From contig NZ_UAQZ01000001.1 of assembly GCF_900446215.1 (NCBI RefSeq), positions 372,001-436,000 of the forward strand: 64,000 nucleotides of DNA, in the 5' to 3' direction. Made by a program: the position numbers and the translations under genes. The DNA comes from Burkholderia cenocepacia. GTDB lineage: Bacteria > Pseudomonadota > Gammaproteobacteria > Burkholderiales > Burkholderiaceae. The notes under the pieces were generated by a model. It was not told the origin of the DNA, ran no database searches, and saw nothing but the letters and a program-made list of their open reading frames with translations. Positions 9,479-17,758 of the stretch are shown here, in pieces. Position 1 is the first letter of the stretch. Each line of letters opens with the position of its first letter.

Positions 9479-10159
9479 ATGTCGCTTTTCGACTCTATTT
9501 CGCGCACGATCAAAGGCCTGCTGAACGATGCGGCCGATTCGGTACAGGATCCGTCGCGCGACGCACGGCAGATCGTGCGGGAGCTCGACGACAGCATCGG
9601 CCGTGCCGAGAATTCGCTGATCGAGATCGAGGCACAGGTCGCGACCCAGCGCAGCAAGCGCGATGCGGCCGACGACAAGGTCAGGAAGTACGAGGACGGC
9701 GCGAAGCGCGCGCTGCAGGGCGGCGACGAAGCGCTCGCGCGCGAGGCGCTCGCGGCGCAGTCGAACGCGGAAGCCGAGCGCGATGCGCTCGCGGCCGAAC
9801 TGACGACGCTCGAGCCGTCGGTCGACAAGCTGAAGGGGCAGATCGCCGACATGCGCCAGCGCCGCAACGACCTGAATGCGCGCTCGAACATCCTGCAGGC
9901 CAAGCAGGAAATCGCGCAGGCGAAGGACGTGGCCGCCAGCGCGCTGGGCGGCATCGGCGGCAAGAACCTGTCCGAGGACTTCCAGAAGCTCGAGGACAAG
10001 GTCGCGTTGCAGAACGCGCGCTCGGACGCGCGCCTCAATTCGGCCGACACGTCGAGCGGCAAGGCGCTCGACGACAAGCTCGCCGCGCTGAACAAGGGCC
10101 CGTCGGTGGAAGATCGCCTCGCCGCGCTGAAGAAGCAGCTCGATACGCCCGCGCAGTAA
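9479..10159 (+). CDS. pspA: PspA/IM30 (ESCRT-III-like) membrane stress protein
   Basis: This 226-residue, almost entirely alpha-helical protein belongs to the PspA/IM30 family, whose members bind the inner membrane as oligomers and protect it from proton leak. Evidence is the N-terminal amphipathic stretch MSLFDSISRTIKGLLNDA, followed by ARQIVRELDDSIGRAENSL and long heptad-like coiled coil to about residue 180. An AGGA ribosome site precedes the ATG. The usual pspF, pspB and pspC genes are absent here. The downstream gene encodes an exported TPR protein 95 bases away on the same strand, a likely partner or cotranscribed gene. Confidence 0.88.
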   Translation: MSLFDSISRTIKGLLNDAADSVQDPSRDARQIVRELDDSIGRAENSLIEIEAQVATQRSKRDAADDKVRKYEDGAKRALQGGDEALAREALAAQSNAEAERDALAAELTTLEPSVDKLKGQIADMRQRRNDLNARSNILQAKQEIAQAKDVAASALGGIGGKNLSEDFQKLEDKVALQNARSDARLNSADTSSGKALDDKLAALNKGPSVEDRLAALKKQLDTPAQ

Positions 10160-10254
10160 CCGCCATCGCGGGCCACCGCGCCGCGCCGCGCCCCGGCCCG
10201 GGCGCGCGGCGCGAACCGACCGTCAGGAGACGGGCGCCTGCGCCCGGTTCGACC

Positions 10255-11433
10255 ATGAAGAAATCTCTCGCCGCACTCGGCCTCTCGCTGATGTTGCTGT
10301 CGTCCGCCGCGTTCGCGGTACCGTCGCTGCAGCAGGTCGAGCAGTCGATCGCGCAGCGTGACTGGCAACGCGCCGACACGCAGCTGTCGCAAGTCATCGA
10401 CGCCCATCCGAACAACGCGCACGCGCGCTACCTGTATGCGCAGGTGCTGGACCGCGAAGGCCGCGCGTCCGACGCGCTCGTGCAACTGCAGCGCGCGAAA
10501 TCGCTCGATCCGCAACTGCGCTTCACCGACGCGTCGCGTTTCGCGCAAACGGAGTCGCGCATTCGCGCCGACGCCGCGCGCGTGAGCGGCAACACGCCGT
10601 CGGCCACGCAGGCCGGCACGCTGCAGCCGGGGCTCGCCCCCGCCGTCGCGCCGGCTGAAAAACACGGCCCGTCGACCGGCATGTGGATCGGCCTCGGGCT
10701 GATCGTCGCCGTGATCGCGCTGGTGCTGCGCTGGACGCTGCGGCGCGCGCGCACGGCCGACAACGGCCGCGCCGACGACGAACGCCGCACGCAGCTCAAG
10801 CGCGCGACCGACGTGCTGAACGACATCCGGCCGCTCAAGCTCGATGCGAAGCTGTCGACGGCGCCGGGCGCCGCGGCGCTGACCGGCGAACTCGAAGCGA
10901 TCGAGAACGACGCGCGTACGCTCGTCGAAACGCTGTCGAACGGCAAGAATCCGGTGCCGCCGTATCGCGTCGACGAACTCGAACAGCGTCACGCCAGCGT
11001 GAAGGCGCGCGTCGAGGGCCGCCCCGACCCGGCCGCGCAGCCCGCGGCGCCGACGAACGGCAGCGGCTCCGTGTACGCGCAGGAAGCCGATCGCGTGACG
11101 GGCGCCCAGGGCCAGCCCTATCAGCAGCAGCCCTACCCGCCGCAACAACCCTATCCGCAACAGCAGCCGCCCGTCGTGATCCAGCAAGGCGGCGGTTTCG
11201 GCGGCGGGATGGGCGGACTGCTGACCGGCGTGCTGCTCGGCCAGGCGATGTCCGGCGGCCGCGATCGCGTGGTCGAACACGACGTGATCGTCGACGGCGA
11301 GCACCGCCGGCAGGAAGCCGACCCGGGCTTCGACCTCGGCCGCGGCGACGATTCGAACTGGAGCGACGGCAACGGCGGTGGCGGGATGGACCTCGGCAGC
11401 AACGACGACGGCTGGACCGACGACAACACCTGA
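10255..11433 (+). CDS. Exported, membrane-anchored TPR protein with Gly/Asp-rich tail
   Basis: The 392-residue product begins with a Sec signal ([20 protein letters not shown], cleavage near AFA-V at 22). About two TPR-like helical repeats follow ([33 protein letters not shown]). A transmembrane helix lies at 143-163, then an Arg-rich helix-forming region, and a low-complexity C-terminus with Gln/Pro repeats, a Gly-rich patch and a strongly acidic end. The layout suggests periplasmic TPRs and a cytoplasmic tail, or the reverse if the signal is not cleaved. I do not recognise a named function. Position just after pspA suggests a role in envelope stress, which is inference only. Confidence 0.7.
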   Translation: MKKSLAALGLSLMLLSSAAFAVPSLQQVEQSIAQRDWQRADTQLSQVIDAHPNNAHARYLYAQVLDREGRASDALVQLQRAKSLDPQLRFTDASRFAQTESRIRADAARVSGNTPSATQAGTLQPGLAPAVAPAEKHGPSTGMWIGLGLIVAVIALVLRWTLRRARTADNGRADDERRTQLKRATDVLNDIRPLKLDAKLSTAPGAAALTGELEAIENDARTLVETLSNGKNPVPPYRVDELEQRHASVKARVEGRPDPAAQPAAPTNGSGSVYAQEADRVTGAQGQPYQQQPYPPQQPYPQQQPPVVIQQGGGFGGGMGGLLTGVLLGQAMSGGRDRVVEHDVIVDGEHRRQEADPGFDLGRGDDSNWSDGNGGGGMDLGSNDDGWTDDNT

Positions 11434-11671
11434 GCCCCTGGCCACCGGGCGTCGACGTGCATGTCGACGCCCTGACACGCACGCCACGCCCCGTTGCATG
11501 ACCGGCCGCGCCGACGCGCGGATTTGTCAATCATTTCAAGATGGACTACCGGCAATGGGGCACGTTCGCTATCATGCGGCCATCGGCGTGCCACCGACCC
11601 TGATTCGACGCAAAGCAATCCTGCGCGTCGCGGCACGCCTCCTCTCGCCCCCAACCAGGAGAAAGCCGCTC

Positions 11672-12103
11672 ATGAGCATCATCAAGGAATTCAAGGAGTT
11701 CGCCGTCAAGGGCAACGTGATGGATCTCGCCGTCGGCGTGATCATCGGCGGCGCGTTCTCGAAAATCGTCGACTCGGTCGTGAAAGACCTCATCATGCCG
11801 GTCATCGGTGTGCTGACCGGCGGTCTGGATTTCTCGAACAAGTTCGTTCTGCTCGGCACCATCCCCCCGACGTTCAAGGGTAATCCCGACTCGTTCAAGG
11901 ACCTGCAGGCCGCAGGCGTCGCCGCATTCGGCTACGGCTCGTTCATCACCGTGGCGATCAATTTCGTTATCCTCGCGTTCATCATTTTCCTGATGGTGAA
12001 ATTCATCAACAAGCTGCGCAAGCCGGAAGAAGCCGCGCCGGCCGCGACGCCGGAAGACACCGTGCTGCTGCGCGAGATCCGCGATTCGCTCAAGCAGCGC
12101 TGA
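11672..12103 (+). CDS. mscL: Large-conductance mechanosensitive channel MscL
   Basis: MscL is the homopentameric inner-membrane channel that opens under severe osmotic downshock. The 143-residue sequence shows the conserved N-terminal helix and TM1 ([20 protein letters not shown]), a periplasmic loop, TM2 ([20 protein letters not shown]) and a charged C-terminal helix, all at family length. The ATG at 11672 has a nearby AGGAGAAAG ribosome site and matches the usual N-terminus; upstream in-frame codons are not MscL-like. It ends at a strong terminator (12126-12151). Confidence 0.97.
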   Translation: MSIIKEFKEFAVKGNVMDLAVGVIIGGAFSKIVDSVVKDLIMPVIGVLTGGLDFSNKFVLLGTIPPTFKGNPDSFKDLQAAGVAAFGYGSFITVAINFVILAFIIFLMVKFINKLRKPEEAAPAATPEDTVLLREIRDSLKQR

Positions 12104-12125
12104 TCGCCACGCGCTCCGCCCGCCA

Positions 12126-12151
12126 GGCCCGCCTCGTGCGGGCCTTTTTAT
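12126..12151 (+). terminator. Terminator after mscL
   Basis: A perfect 7-bp stem (GGCCCGC with GCGGGCC) and a CTCGT loop are followed by TTTTTATT, 23 bases after the mscL stop. This is a textbook intrinsic terminator. Confidence 0.88.
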
Positions 12152-12344
12152 TGCGTACACGATGCACCGCCGCATGCGGCCCATCTCATTTTTTTGTGAC
12201 GAGCGAATGCACGCGCGGGAAAAGCAGGTCTATGATGGAGACTAAACGACAGTACGGGCGCCAAGACGCTGGCTGTGTCGATCATGGCGAGCAGGTCGAC
12301 GGGAGACATTGATCGTCGTACTGCACGAATGCAGCATTTTCGTG

Positions 12345-12353
12345 TGCTATAAA
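12345..12353 (+). promoter_or_regulatory. Extended -10 promoter candidate
   Basis: TGCTATAAA fits an extended -10 element (TGn plus TATAAA, one mismatch to TATAAT), about 85 bases before the chosen start of the next gene. No good -35 hexamer is visible 17 bases upstream, which is typical of extended -10 promoters. Confidence 0.45.
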
Positions 12354-12436
12354 GGATCGACATGCGGCGTACATAGCCGGGAGTGGGTCGCATGAAAGTG
12401 CCGCATTTCTTGCAATTGTTTTTGAGGCGAGTGTTT

Positions 12437-12883
12437 ATGTCCTTCCCGAAAAAACGTCGGCGTGCGCCGCAGGATGGCCAGGAGTCGTTCCTCGCGGTCC
12501 TGCGTCACTCGAAACCGTTTGCCCAGCTCGACACCAAGATTGCCCGCGCCCGCGCGCAGGACGAACCCGTCCTCTATGCGCATGTGCTGCCCGGCCTCGA
12601 CGTGCTCCTGTGCAGCGTGCGCGGCGCACAGCCGCCTTATCCGGCCATCGCCGAATTGCGCAAGCGCTGCATCGAATCGATCGCCAACGCGCTCGAGCAG
12701 CCGCTCGACGGCCTCGAGAACGGCGGATACTGGTACGAAGCAAACGGCTTCGGCTTCCTCGTCTTCGCGAGCCGCGCCCGTGCGCGCATCCTGCCCGAGT
12801 TTGGTGCAGGCACGAAAGCGAGCCTGCGCGGCGGTCTCGGCCGCCAGAACGCGGGCGACACGACACCCCGCTCGCTCGGCTGA
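12437..12883 (+). CDS. Conserved hypothetical protein
   Basis: The 148-residue soluble protein has a very basic N-terminus (MSFPKKRRRAP). A mixed alpha/beta body follows (ESFLAVLRHSKPFAQLD; YAHVLPGLDVLLCSV; GFGFLVFASRARARILPEF). No catalytic motif or known domain is recognisable. I chose the ATG at 12437 because a GAGG ribosome site lies 9 bases upstream; an in-frame ATG at 12392 would add 15 residues, but its ribosome site is weaker. It ends at an 11-bp palindromic hairpin shared with the convergent dehydrogenase gene. Confidence 0.6.
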   Translation: MSFPKKRRRAPQDGQESFLAVLRHSKPFAQLDTKIARARAQDEPVLYAHVLPGLDVLLCSVRGAQPPYPAIAELRKRCIESIANALEQPLDGLENGGYWYEANGFGFLVFASRARARILPEFGAGTKASLRGGLGRQNAGDTTPRSLG

Positions 12884-12897
12884 TCCGCCAGTCATTC

Positions 12898-12923
12898 GAT
12901 GGGCCGCCTTTGGGCGGCCCATC
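12898..12923. terminator. Convergent-gene hairpin
   Basis: A perfect 11-bp stem (GATGGGCCGCC with GGCGGCCCATC) closes a TTTG loop between two convergent genes. There is no T-run on either strand, so it is a candidate bidirectional terminator or a transcript 3'-end stabiliser. Confidence 0.55.
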
Positions 12924-12949
12924 TGCCATTCACACGCTCCGCTTGCCCG

Positions 12950-13843
12950 TCACGACACCTGTTGACGGCCGTTGTTCGGCCGCACGATGTCGATGAACGC
13001 GGCGAAATCGGCGCCGGCGAGCCCCTGTGCCGCGCCGAGCCTCAGCACCTGCTGCACGGTGGCCGACACGGGCATCACCGCGCCCGTGTCGCGCGCGGCG
13101 TCGGCGATGGCATCGACATCCTTCTGGAACGTCGCGAGCGCGCCGATCGACGGATGCCCGCCCGACGTCATGCGCGGCACGAACGTCTGCAGCAGCACCG
13201 AATCGGCCCAGCCGCCGGCCAGCGCCTCGGCCAGACGCGCGGCGTCGATGCCGCTCGCCTGCGCGAGGCCGACCGCCTCGGCGATCGCGGTGACCGTCGC
13301 GGTCACGATCGCCTGATTGCACAGCTTCGCCGTCTGGCCCGCGCCCGCGTCGCCCATGTGCGTGATGCGCGACGCGTACGTATCGATCAGCGGGCGCACC
13401 GCGTCGAGATCGGCCGCGCGGCCGCCGGCCATCACCGCGAGCGTGCCGGCCTGCGCGCCCGGCACGCCGCCGGACACCGGCGCATCGACCCAGCCGACCC
13501 CGAGCGCGGCCGCGCGCGCCGCGTAGTCGCGCGTGGCGGCAGGCGGAATGCTCGAATGATCGACGATGCGCTGCAGGCGACGCGCATTCGCGCCACCGGA
13601 AAGCAGCCCGTGCTCGCCGAACACGACGTCGCCGACCGCACGACCGTCGAGCACGCACACGAATACCGTATCGACGCGCTCGGCCAGCTCGCGCGGCGTG
13701 CCGACTACCTGCGCGCCGTCCTTCACGAGCGCCTCGGCCTTCTCGCGCGAGCGATTCCACACGCTGACGCGATGCCCGGCCGCCAGCAAATGCCGAATCA
13801 TCGGCGCGCCCATCAATCCCGGTCCGCAAAATCCGACTTCCAC
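12950..13843 (-). CDS. NAD(P)-dependent beta-hydroxyacid dehydrogenase (HIBADH/GlxR family)
   Basis: This 297-residue dehydrogenase belongs to the 3-hydroxyisobutyrate / tartronate-semialdehyde reductase family. It has the N-terminal Rossmann motif [12 protein letters not shown], the substrate-binding motif [14 protein letters not shown] and the catalytic lysine in [12 protein letters not shown] chose a GTG start at 13843 because a GAGG ribosome site lies six bases upstream and the protein then begins [12 protein letters not shown] as in the family. A longer frame to 13912 exists but is not conserved in style. Proximity to purine-catabolism genes would fit reduction of tartronate semialdehyde from glyoxylate, but no glyoxylate carboligase is in the window, so the substrate is open. 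Confidence 0.8.
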   Translation of the reverse strand: MEVGFCGPGLMGAPMIRHLLAAGHRVSVWNRSREKAEALVKDGAQVVGTPRELAERVDTVFVCVLDGRAVGDVVFGEHGLLSGGANARRLQRIVDHSSIPPAATRDYAARAAALGVGWVDAPVSGGVPGAQAGTLAVMAGGRAADLDAVRPLIDTYASRITHMGDAGAGQTAKLCNQAIVTATVTAIAEAVGLAQASGIDAARLAEALAGGWADSVLLQTFVPRMTSGGHPSIGALATFQKDVDAIADAARDTGAVMPVSATVQQVLRLGAAQGLAGADFAAFIDIVRPNNGRQQVS

Positions 13844-13977
13844 GATGTTCCTCGTCTCCGATATGGGTTGCACTTGCCGCCCATCATACCTATCACTCAA
13901 GAAGCCGGGCACGCACGGCGCCGTTGCGGGCGCGCGCCTTGCACCGGCCCATCATGCGAACGTCCCAGGGAGGCATC

Positions 13978-14187
13978 ATGAGCGACCACGTGTACAAGAT
14001 GATCGAACTGACCGGCTCGTCGCGGCAATCGAGCGACGACGCGATTCGCAACGCGATCTCGAAAGCCGGCAAGACGCTGCACAACCTGCACTGGTTCCAG
14101 GTGACCGAAACGCGCGGTCACATCGAAGGCGACCAGGTCGTGCACTGGCAGGTCACGCTGAAGGTCGGCATGCGCATCGACGACTGA
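13978..14187 (+). CDS. Dodecin (flavin-storage protein)
   Basis: This 69-residue protein matches dodecins, small dodecamers that bind and sequester FMN, riboflavin or lumichrome. The sequence [18 protein letters not shown], the ligand-stacking tryptophan W39 in LHWFQV, Q58 in [11 protein letters not shown], and the length all fit the family. A GGGAGG ribosome site precedes the ATG by four bases, which decides the start although the frame is open to 13924. It is divergent from the dehydrogenase gene and monocistronic by position. Confidence 0.93.
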   Translation: MSDHVYKMIELTGSSRQSSDDAIRNAISKAGKTLHNLHWFQVTETRGHIEGDQVVHWQVTLKVGMRIDD

Positions 14188-14408
14188 CGCGCGCACCGCC
14201 GCACCCGCCGCGCCGCGATCCGGATCCGCGCAAGGCGGAGCCGTGCGGCGCCGCGCGCCCCGCATTGCATCCCGTTCGGGCCCCTTGTCGCGGCCCGGCC
14301 GCCGCGTGCCTGCGGGTATCCATCTCTTGACGCTGATTTTCGTTCATATTAAAAACGATATACCCCACCCGCCCCTCGATCAGCCCAGCCATATAAACCG
14401 GAGATAAC

Positions 14409-15338
14409 ATGAGTCAGCAACGCGAGGCGATCGACACGTACCTCTTGCGCGTCTTGCACACCTTGTTGATGGAGCGCAGCGTCACGCGCGCGGCCGTCAA
14501 ACTGAACCAGTCGCAACCGGCGATCAGCGCCGCGCTGCGGCGCCTGCGCGACATCACCGGCGACCCGCTGCTGGTGCGCGGCAAATCCGGCATGGTGCCG
14601 ACCGAATACGGGCTGCGCCTGCTCGAGCCCGTGCAGAACGCGCTGCGTGAAATCGAGCGCATCAAGTTCCAGCAGCACAACTTCGATCCGGCCACGTCGA
14701 TCCGCTGTTACCGGATCGGCTGCCCCGACTACCTGAACGTGCTGTTCGTCCCGACCGTCGTCGAACGCTTCCGCCAGGCCGCGCCGAATGCGACGCTCGA
14801 GTTCCATTCGCTCGGCCCCGCGTTCGACTACGAGCTCGCGCTGGAAGACGGCAAGCTCGACATCGTCGTCGGCAACTGGCCCGAGCCGCCCGAGCAACTG
14901 CACCTGTCGAACCTGTTCGTCGACGAAATCGTCTGCCTGATGAGCAATACGCACCCGTTCGCGAAGCGCGGCGGGCTCACGCTCGACCAGTACCTGAACG
15001 CACCGCACCTCGCGCCGACGCCGTACTCGGTCGGCCAGCGCGGCGCGATCGACGTGCATCTCGCGCGCGAGAGGCTCAAGCGCCACGTGGTCGTCACGCT
15101 GCCGTACTTCAACCTCGCGCCGTACGTGCTCGTGAAGTCGGACCTGATCTTCACGACCACGCGGCTGTTCGCCGATCACTACGCGAAGTTCCTGCCGCTG
15201 TCCGTCGTGCCGGCGCCGCTCGACTTCCCGCCGATGCAGTACTACCAGCTGTGGCACGAACGCTGCCATTACTCCGACGAAGTGCGCTGGCTGCGCAGCC
15301 TCGTCGCCGAAGCCACCCGCACGCTGATCGAGCCGTAA
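14409..15338 (+). CDS. LysR-family regulator (NodD-like class)
   Basis: This 309-residue LysR regulator has an N-terminal winged HTH (LLMERSVTRAAVKLNQSQPAISAALRRL) and a periplasmic-binding-like effector domain. Its N-terminal alignment and the PTEYGLRLLEPV hinge are closer to the NodD/NahR-type branch than to CysB-type regulators. It is convergent with the 8-oxoguanine deaminase-like gene rather than divergent from it, so its target is not obvious. Control of the neighbouring purine genes is a reasonable guess only. GGAG lies upstream of the ATG. Confidence 0.85.
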   Translation: MSQQREAIDTYLLRVLHTLLMERSVTRAAVKLNQSQPAISAALRRLRDITGDPLLVRGKSGMVPTEYGLRLLEPVQNALREIERIKFQQHNFDPATSIRCYRIGCPDYLNVLFVPTVVERFRQAAPNATLEFHSLGPAFDYELALEDGKLDIVVGNWPEPPEQLHLSNLFVDEIVCLMSNTHPFAKRGGLTLDQYLNAPHLAPTPYSVGQRGAIDVHLARERLKRHVVVTLPYFNLAPYVLVKSDLIFTTTRLFADHYAKFLPLSVVPAPLDFPPMQYYQLWHERCHYSDEVRWLRSLVAEATRTLIEP

Positions 15339-15433
15339 CGGCCTGCACGCGCCCGCGCTTTCACGGCGCGGGGCGACGATGGCCGGGGGCGGCGCGCCCG
15401 GCCTGGCCGCCGCCGCGCGGCTTCAGCGCTGCT

Positions 15434-16846
15434 TCAGCGCGATGCCTCGACGAGTGCGTGCGCGAGCGCATTGTGACGCTCGATCACGGGCGGCAGATCG
15501 AGCGTCGCCAGCCGCCCTTCCCGCACCACCACCTTCCCGTTCACCACCGTGTATGCCGTCTGCGACGGCGCGCAGAACACGAGCGCCGCGACCGGATCGT
15601 GCAACGCGCCCGCGAACAGCGGCTGCCGCAGGTCGAACGCGGCGAAATCCGCGGCCATGCCGGGTTTCAGCGCGCCGATGTCGTCGCGGTTCAGCACCTT
15701 CGCGCCGCCGAGCGTTGCGATCTCGAGCGCTTCGCGCGCGGTCATCGCGTCGGGCCCGAAGCCGACCCGCTGCAGCAGCAGCGCCTGGCGCACTTCCGCC
15801 ACCATCTGCGCGCCGTCGTTCGACGCGGAACCGTCGACGCCAAGCCCGACCGGCACGCCCGCGAGCCGCATCTTCTTCACCGGCGCGATGCCGGACGCGA
15901 GCCGCATGTTCGAACACGGACAGTGCGCGACGCCCGTGCCGGTACGCGCGAACAGGCCGATGCCCGCATCGTCGAGCTGCACGCAGTGCGCATGCCACAC
16001 GTCGTGGCCGACCCAGCCGAGATCTTCCGCATATTCGGCAGGCGTCATCCCGAACTTCTCGCGGCTGTACGCGATGTCGTTGACGTTCTCCGCGAGGTGC
16101 GTGTGCAGCGACACGCCGTATTCGCGCGCCAGCACGGCCGCGTCGCGCATCAGCTCGCGGCTCACCGAGAACGGCGAGCACGGCGCGACCACCACGCGCA
16201 GCATCGCGTAGCGGCCTTCGTCGTGATAGGTCTCGATCAGGCGCTGCGCGTCGCGCAGGATGTCAGGTTCGCGCTCGACGACCGAATCGGGCGGCAGCCC
16301 GCCGTCGCGCTGGCCGACGCTCATCGCGCCGCGGCTCGCGTGAAAGCGCATGCCGATCCGCTGCGCGGCGCCGATGCTGTCGTCGAGCCGGCTGCCGTTC
16401 GGGTAGATGTACAGATGGTCGCTCGACGTCGTGCAGCCCGACTGCAGCAGCTCGGCCATCGCGGTGAGCGTCGACACCTCGATCATCTCGGGCGTCAGGT
16501 GCGCCCAGATCCGGTACAGGTTCGTGAGCCAGCCGAACAGCTCGGCGTTCTGCGCGGCCGGCACCGCGCGCGTGAGGCTCTGGTACATGTGGTGGTGCGT
16601 GTTCACGAGCCCCGGGATCACGAGGTGGCCGCGCAGGTCGAGCACTTCGTCGGCCGTGTCCGGCAGCTCGGCGCTCGGGCCGACCGCGACGATCCGGTTG
16701 TCTTCGATGTAGAGCCCTGCGTCGCGCAGCTCGCGACGCGTGTCGTCCATGGTCACGAGCACGTCGGCGTGCTTGACCAGCAGGGTCGTCGGGCGGGATG
16801 AGGAGGGGTTCGGCGCGCGTGCGCCAGCGTGCTGCTCGAGATTCAT
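15434..16846 (-). CDS. 8-oxoguanine deaminase-like amidohydrolase
   Basis: This 470-residue metal-dependent amidohydrolase belongs to the AtzB/TrzN/8-oxoguanine deaminase group, which hydrolyses an exocyclic amine of a purine or triazine. Metal ligands visible are the NTHHHMYQSL motif (His 84-86), SLHTHLAEN (about 246-252) and VDGSASNDG with the metal-binding Asp. 8-Oxoguanine deaminases make urate directly from 8-oxoguanine, which fits the adjacent urate hydrolysis genes hiuH and puuD. Guanine deaminase or a chlorohydrolase-like activity cannot be excluded from sequence alone. GGAG upstream of the ATG at 16846 supports the start. A 507-bp regulatory-looking region separates it from divergent hiuH. 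Confidence 0.82.
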   Translation of the reverse strand: MNLEQHAGARAPNPSSSRPTTLLVKHADVLVTMDDTRRELRDAGLYIEDNRIVAVGPSAELPDTADEVLDLRGHLVIPGLVNTHHHMYQSLTRAVPAAQNAELFGWLTNLYRIWAHLTPEMIEVSTLTAMAELLQSGCTTSSDHLYIYPNGSRLDDSIGAAQRIGMRFHASRGAMSVGQRDGGLPPDSVVEREPDILRDAQRLIETYHDEGRYAMLRVVVAPCSPFSVSRELMRDAAVLAREYGVSLHTHLAENVNDIAYSREKFGMTPAEYAEDLGWVGHDVWHAHCVQLDDAGIGLFARTGTGVAHCPCSNMRLASGIAPVKKMRLAGVPVGLGVDGSASNDGAQMVAEVRQALLLQRVGFGPDAMTAREALEIATLGGAKVLNRDDIGALKPGMAADFAAFDLRQPLFAGALHDPVAALVFCAPSQTAYTVVNGKVVVREGRLATLDLPPVIERHNALAHALVEASR

Positions 16847-17353
16847 GCGTTCTCCGCGTCGGTCTGCCTCCAGGGGCTGTCCTGGAGGCGGTCACACAGC
16901 CGTTCGAACGCTGAATCGCGGCACGCCCCGGTGCCTGCGTCCGTTCGAACGCCCTGGCCCGGTTACCCGGCGTGCTCGCCGTCTTCGGGGTACGCGCGGG
17001 CCACGGGCCGACGCGCACGGCGGGAGGATCGCCCAAGCGCGCGCCGCGCACAATGCGCGATCCGGAATACCGCCCTTCAGGGATTCGGTATGGTACGCCG
17101 CCCGCCGCCCTGCCGGGCGCCCGCAACCGCCGCTCGAAGCCCTATCCGGCGGGCCGTCGACAGCCGCTCATGCGCGGCGCATTATCTTTGATATCGCGCC
17201 CGTATTTGCGTGGGGAACCTTTTTACAATGCCTGCACGGCGCTCGCTTCACTCTCGCCGACGGGTATGTAGCCACGTGACGTGGAGCCTCGATCCGCCGC
17301 ACAGTCATGGATCGAGCCGCCGCCGAACCTCGCATTCACACAAGGAACAACGA
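16847..17353. promoter_or_regulatory. Divergent regulatory region, deaminase / hiuH-puuD
   Basis: This 507-bp region is noncoding as far as I can support. It contains a 9-bp inverted repeat (GCCTCCAGG 16866-16874, CCTGGAGGC 16881-16889) just upstream of the deaminase start. It also has two copies of CCGTTCGAACGC (16900-16911 and 16941-16952), each holding the 10-bp palindrome CGTTCGAACG, 41 bases apart. On the hiuH side a -10-like TACAAT (17224-17229) lies 125 bases before the hiuH ATG, without a good -35. Confidence 0.55.
16900..16952. repeat. Two 12-bp direct repeats holding CGTTCGAACG palindromes
   Basis: CCGTTCGAACGC occurs at 16900-16911 and again at 16941-16952. The palindromic core has the form of a dimer-binding site. 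The 41-bp centre spacing is close to four helical turns, so two dimers would face the same side of the DNA. The location suggests a purine-responsive operator; the cognate regulator is unknown. Confidence 0.5.
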
Positions 17354-17707
17354 ATGGGAAAGCTCACTACCCACGTACTCGATACGGCGCACGGCCGTCC
17401 CGGCGCCGCCATCAAGGTGGACCTCTACGCGCTGGACGGCGAATCGCGCCGCGCGATCAAGACCGTGCTGACCAATAGCGACGGCCGCTGCGACGAACCC
17501 CTGCTCGAAGGCGCGGCGCTCGCCGCCGGCGAATACGAACTCGTATTCCATGCCGGCGACTACTTCGCGGCGCTCGGCGTGAAGGTGCCCGAACCCCGCT
17601 TCGTCGACCGCGTCGTGCTCCGCTTCGGCATCGCCGACACCGCATCGCACTACCACGTGCCGCTGCTCGTGTCGCCGTGGTCGTACAGCACCTATCGCGG
17701 CAGCTGA
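17354..17707 (+). CDS. hiuH: 5-hydroxyisourate hydrolase
   Basis: HiuH is the transthyretin-related enzyme that converts 5-hydroxyisourate, the product of urate oxidation, to OHCU. The 117-residue protein has the N-terminal signature LTTHVLDTAHGRPG, the SHYHVPLLVSPWSYSTYRGS C-terminus with the family tetrapeptide YRGS, and the right length. The ATG at 17354 is preceded by AAGGAAC. puuD follows after 51 bases, giving a urate-to-OHCU pair in one transcript; the next enzyme, OHCU decarboxylase, is encoded 7 kb away on the other strand. Confidence 0.96.
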   Translation: MGKLTTHVLDTAHGRPGAAIKVDLYALDGESRRAIKTVLTNSDGRCDEPLLEGAALAAGEYELVFHAGDYFAALGVKVPEPRFVDRVVLRFGIADTASHYHVPLLVSPWSYSTYRGS

Positions 17708-17758
17708 CATACGCATCAGCGCCCGCATCAAGACAAAATCTGAGTCTGGAGGAGTTTC

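Larger units (their letters stand above)
12104..12436. other. Intergenic region mscL / conserved hypothetical
   Basis: This 333-bp stretch holds the mscL terminator and then A+T-richer sequence with no supported ORF. It ends with a likely promoter for the next gene at 12345-12353. Confidence 0.5.

Noticed and set aside
16861..17280. Short plus-strand open frames in the deaminase-hiuH gap
   Set aside because: They have no ribosome sites, no conserved pattern, and overlap the inverted repeats; treated as noncoding.
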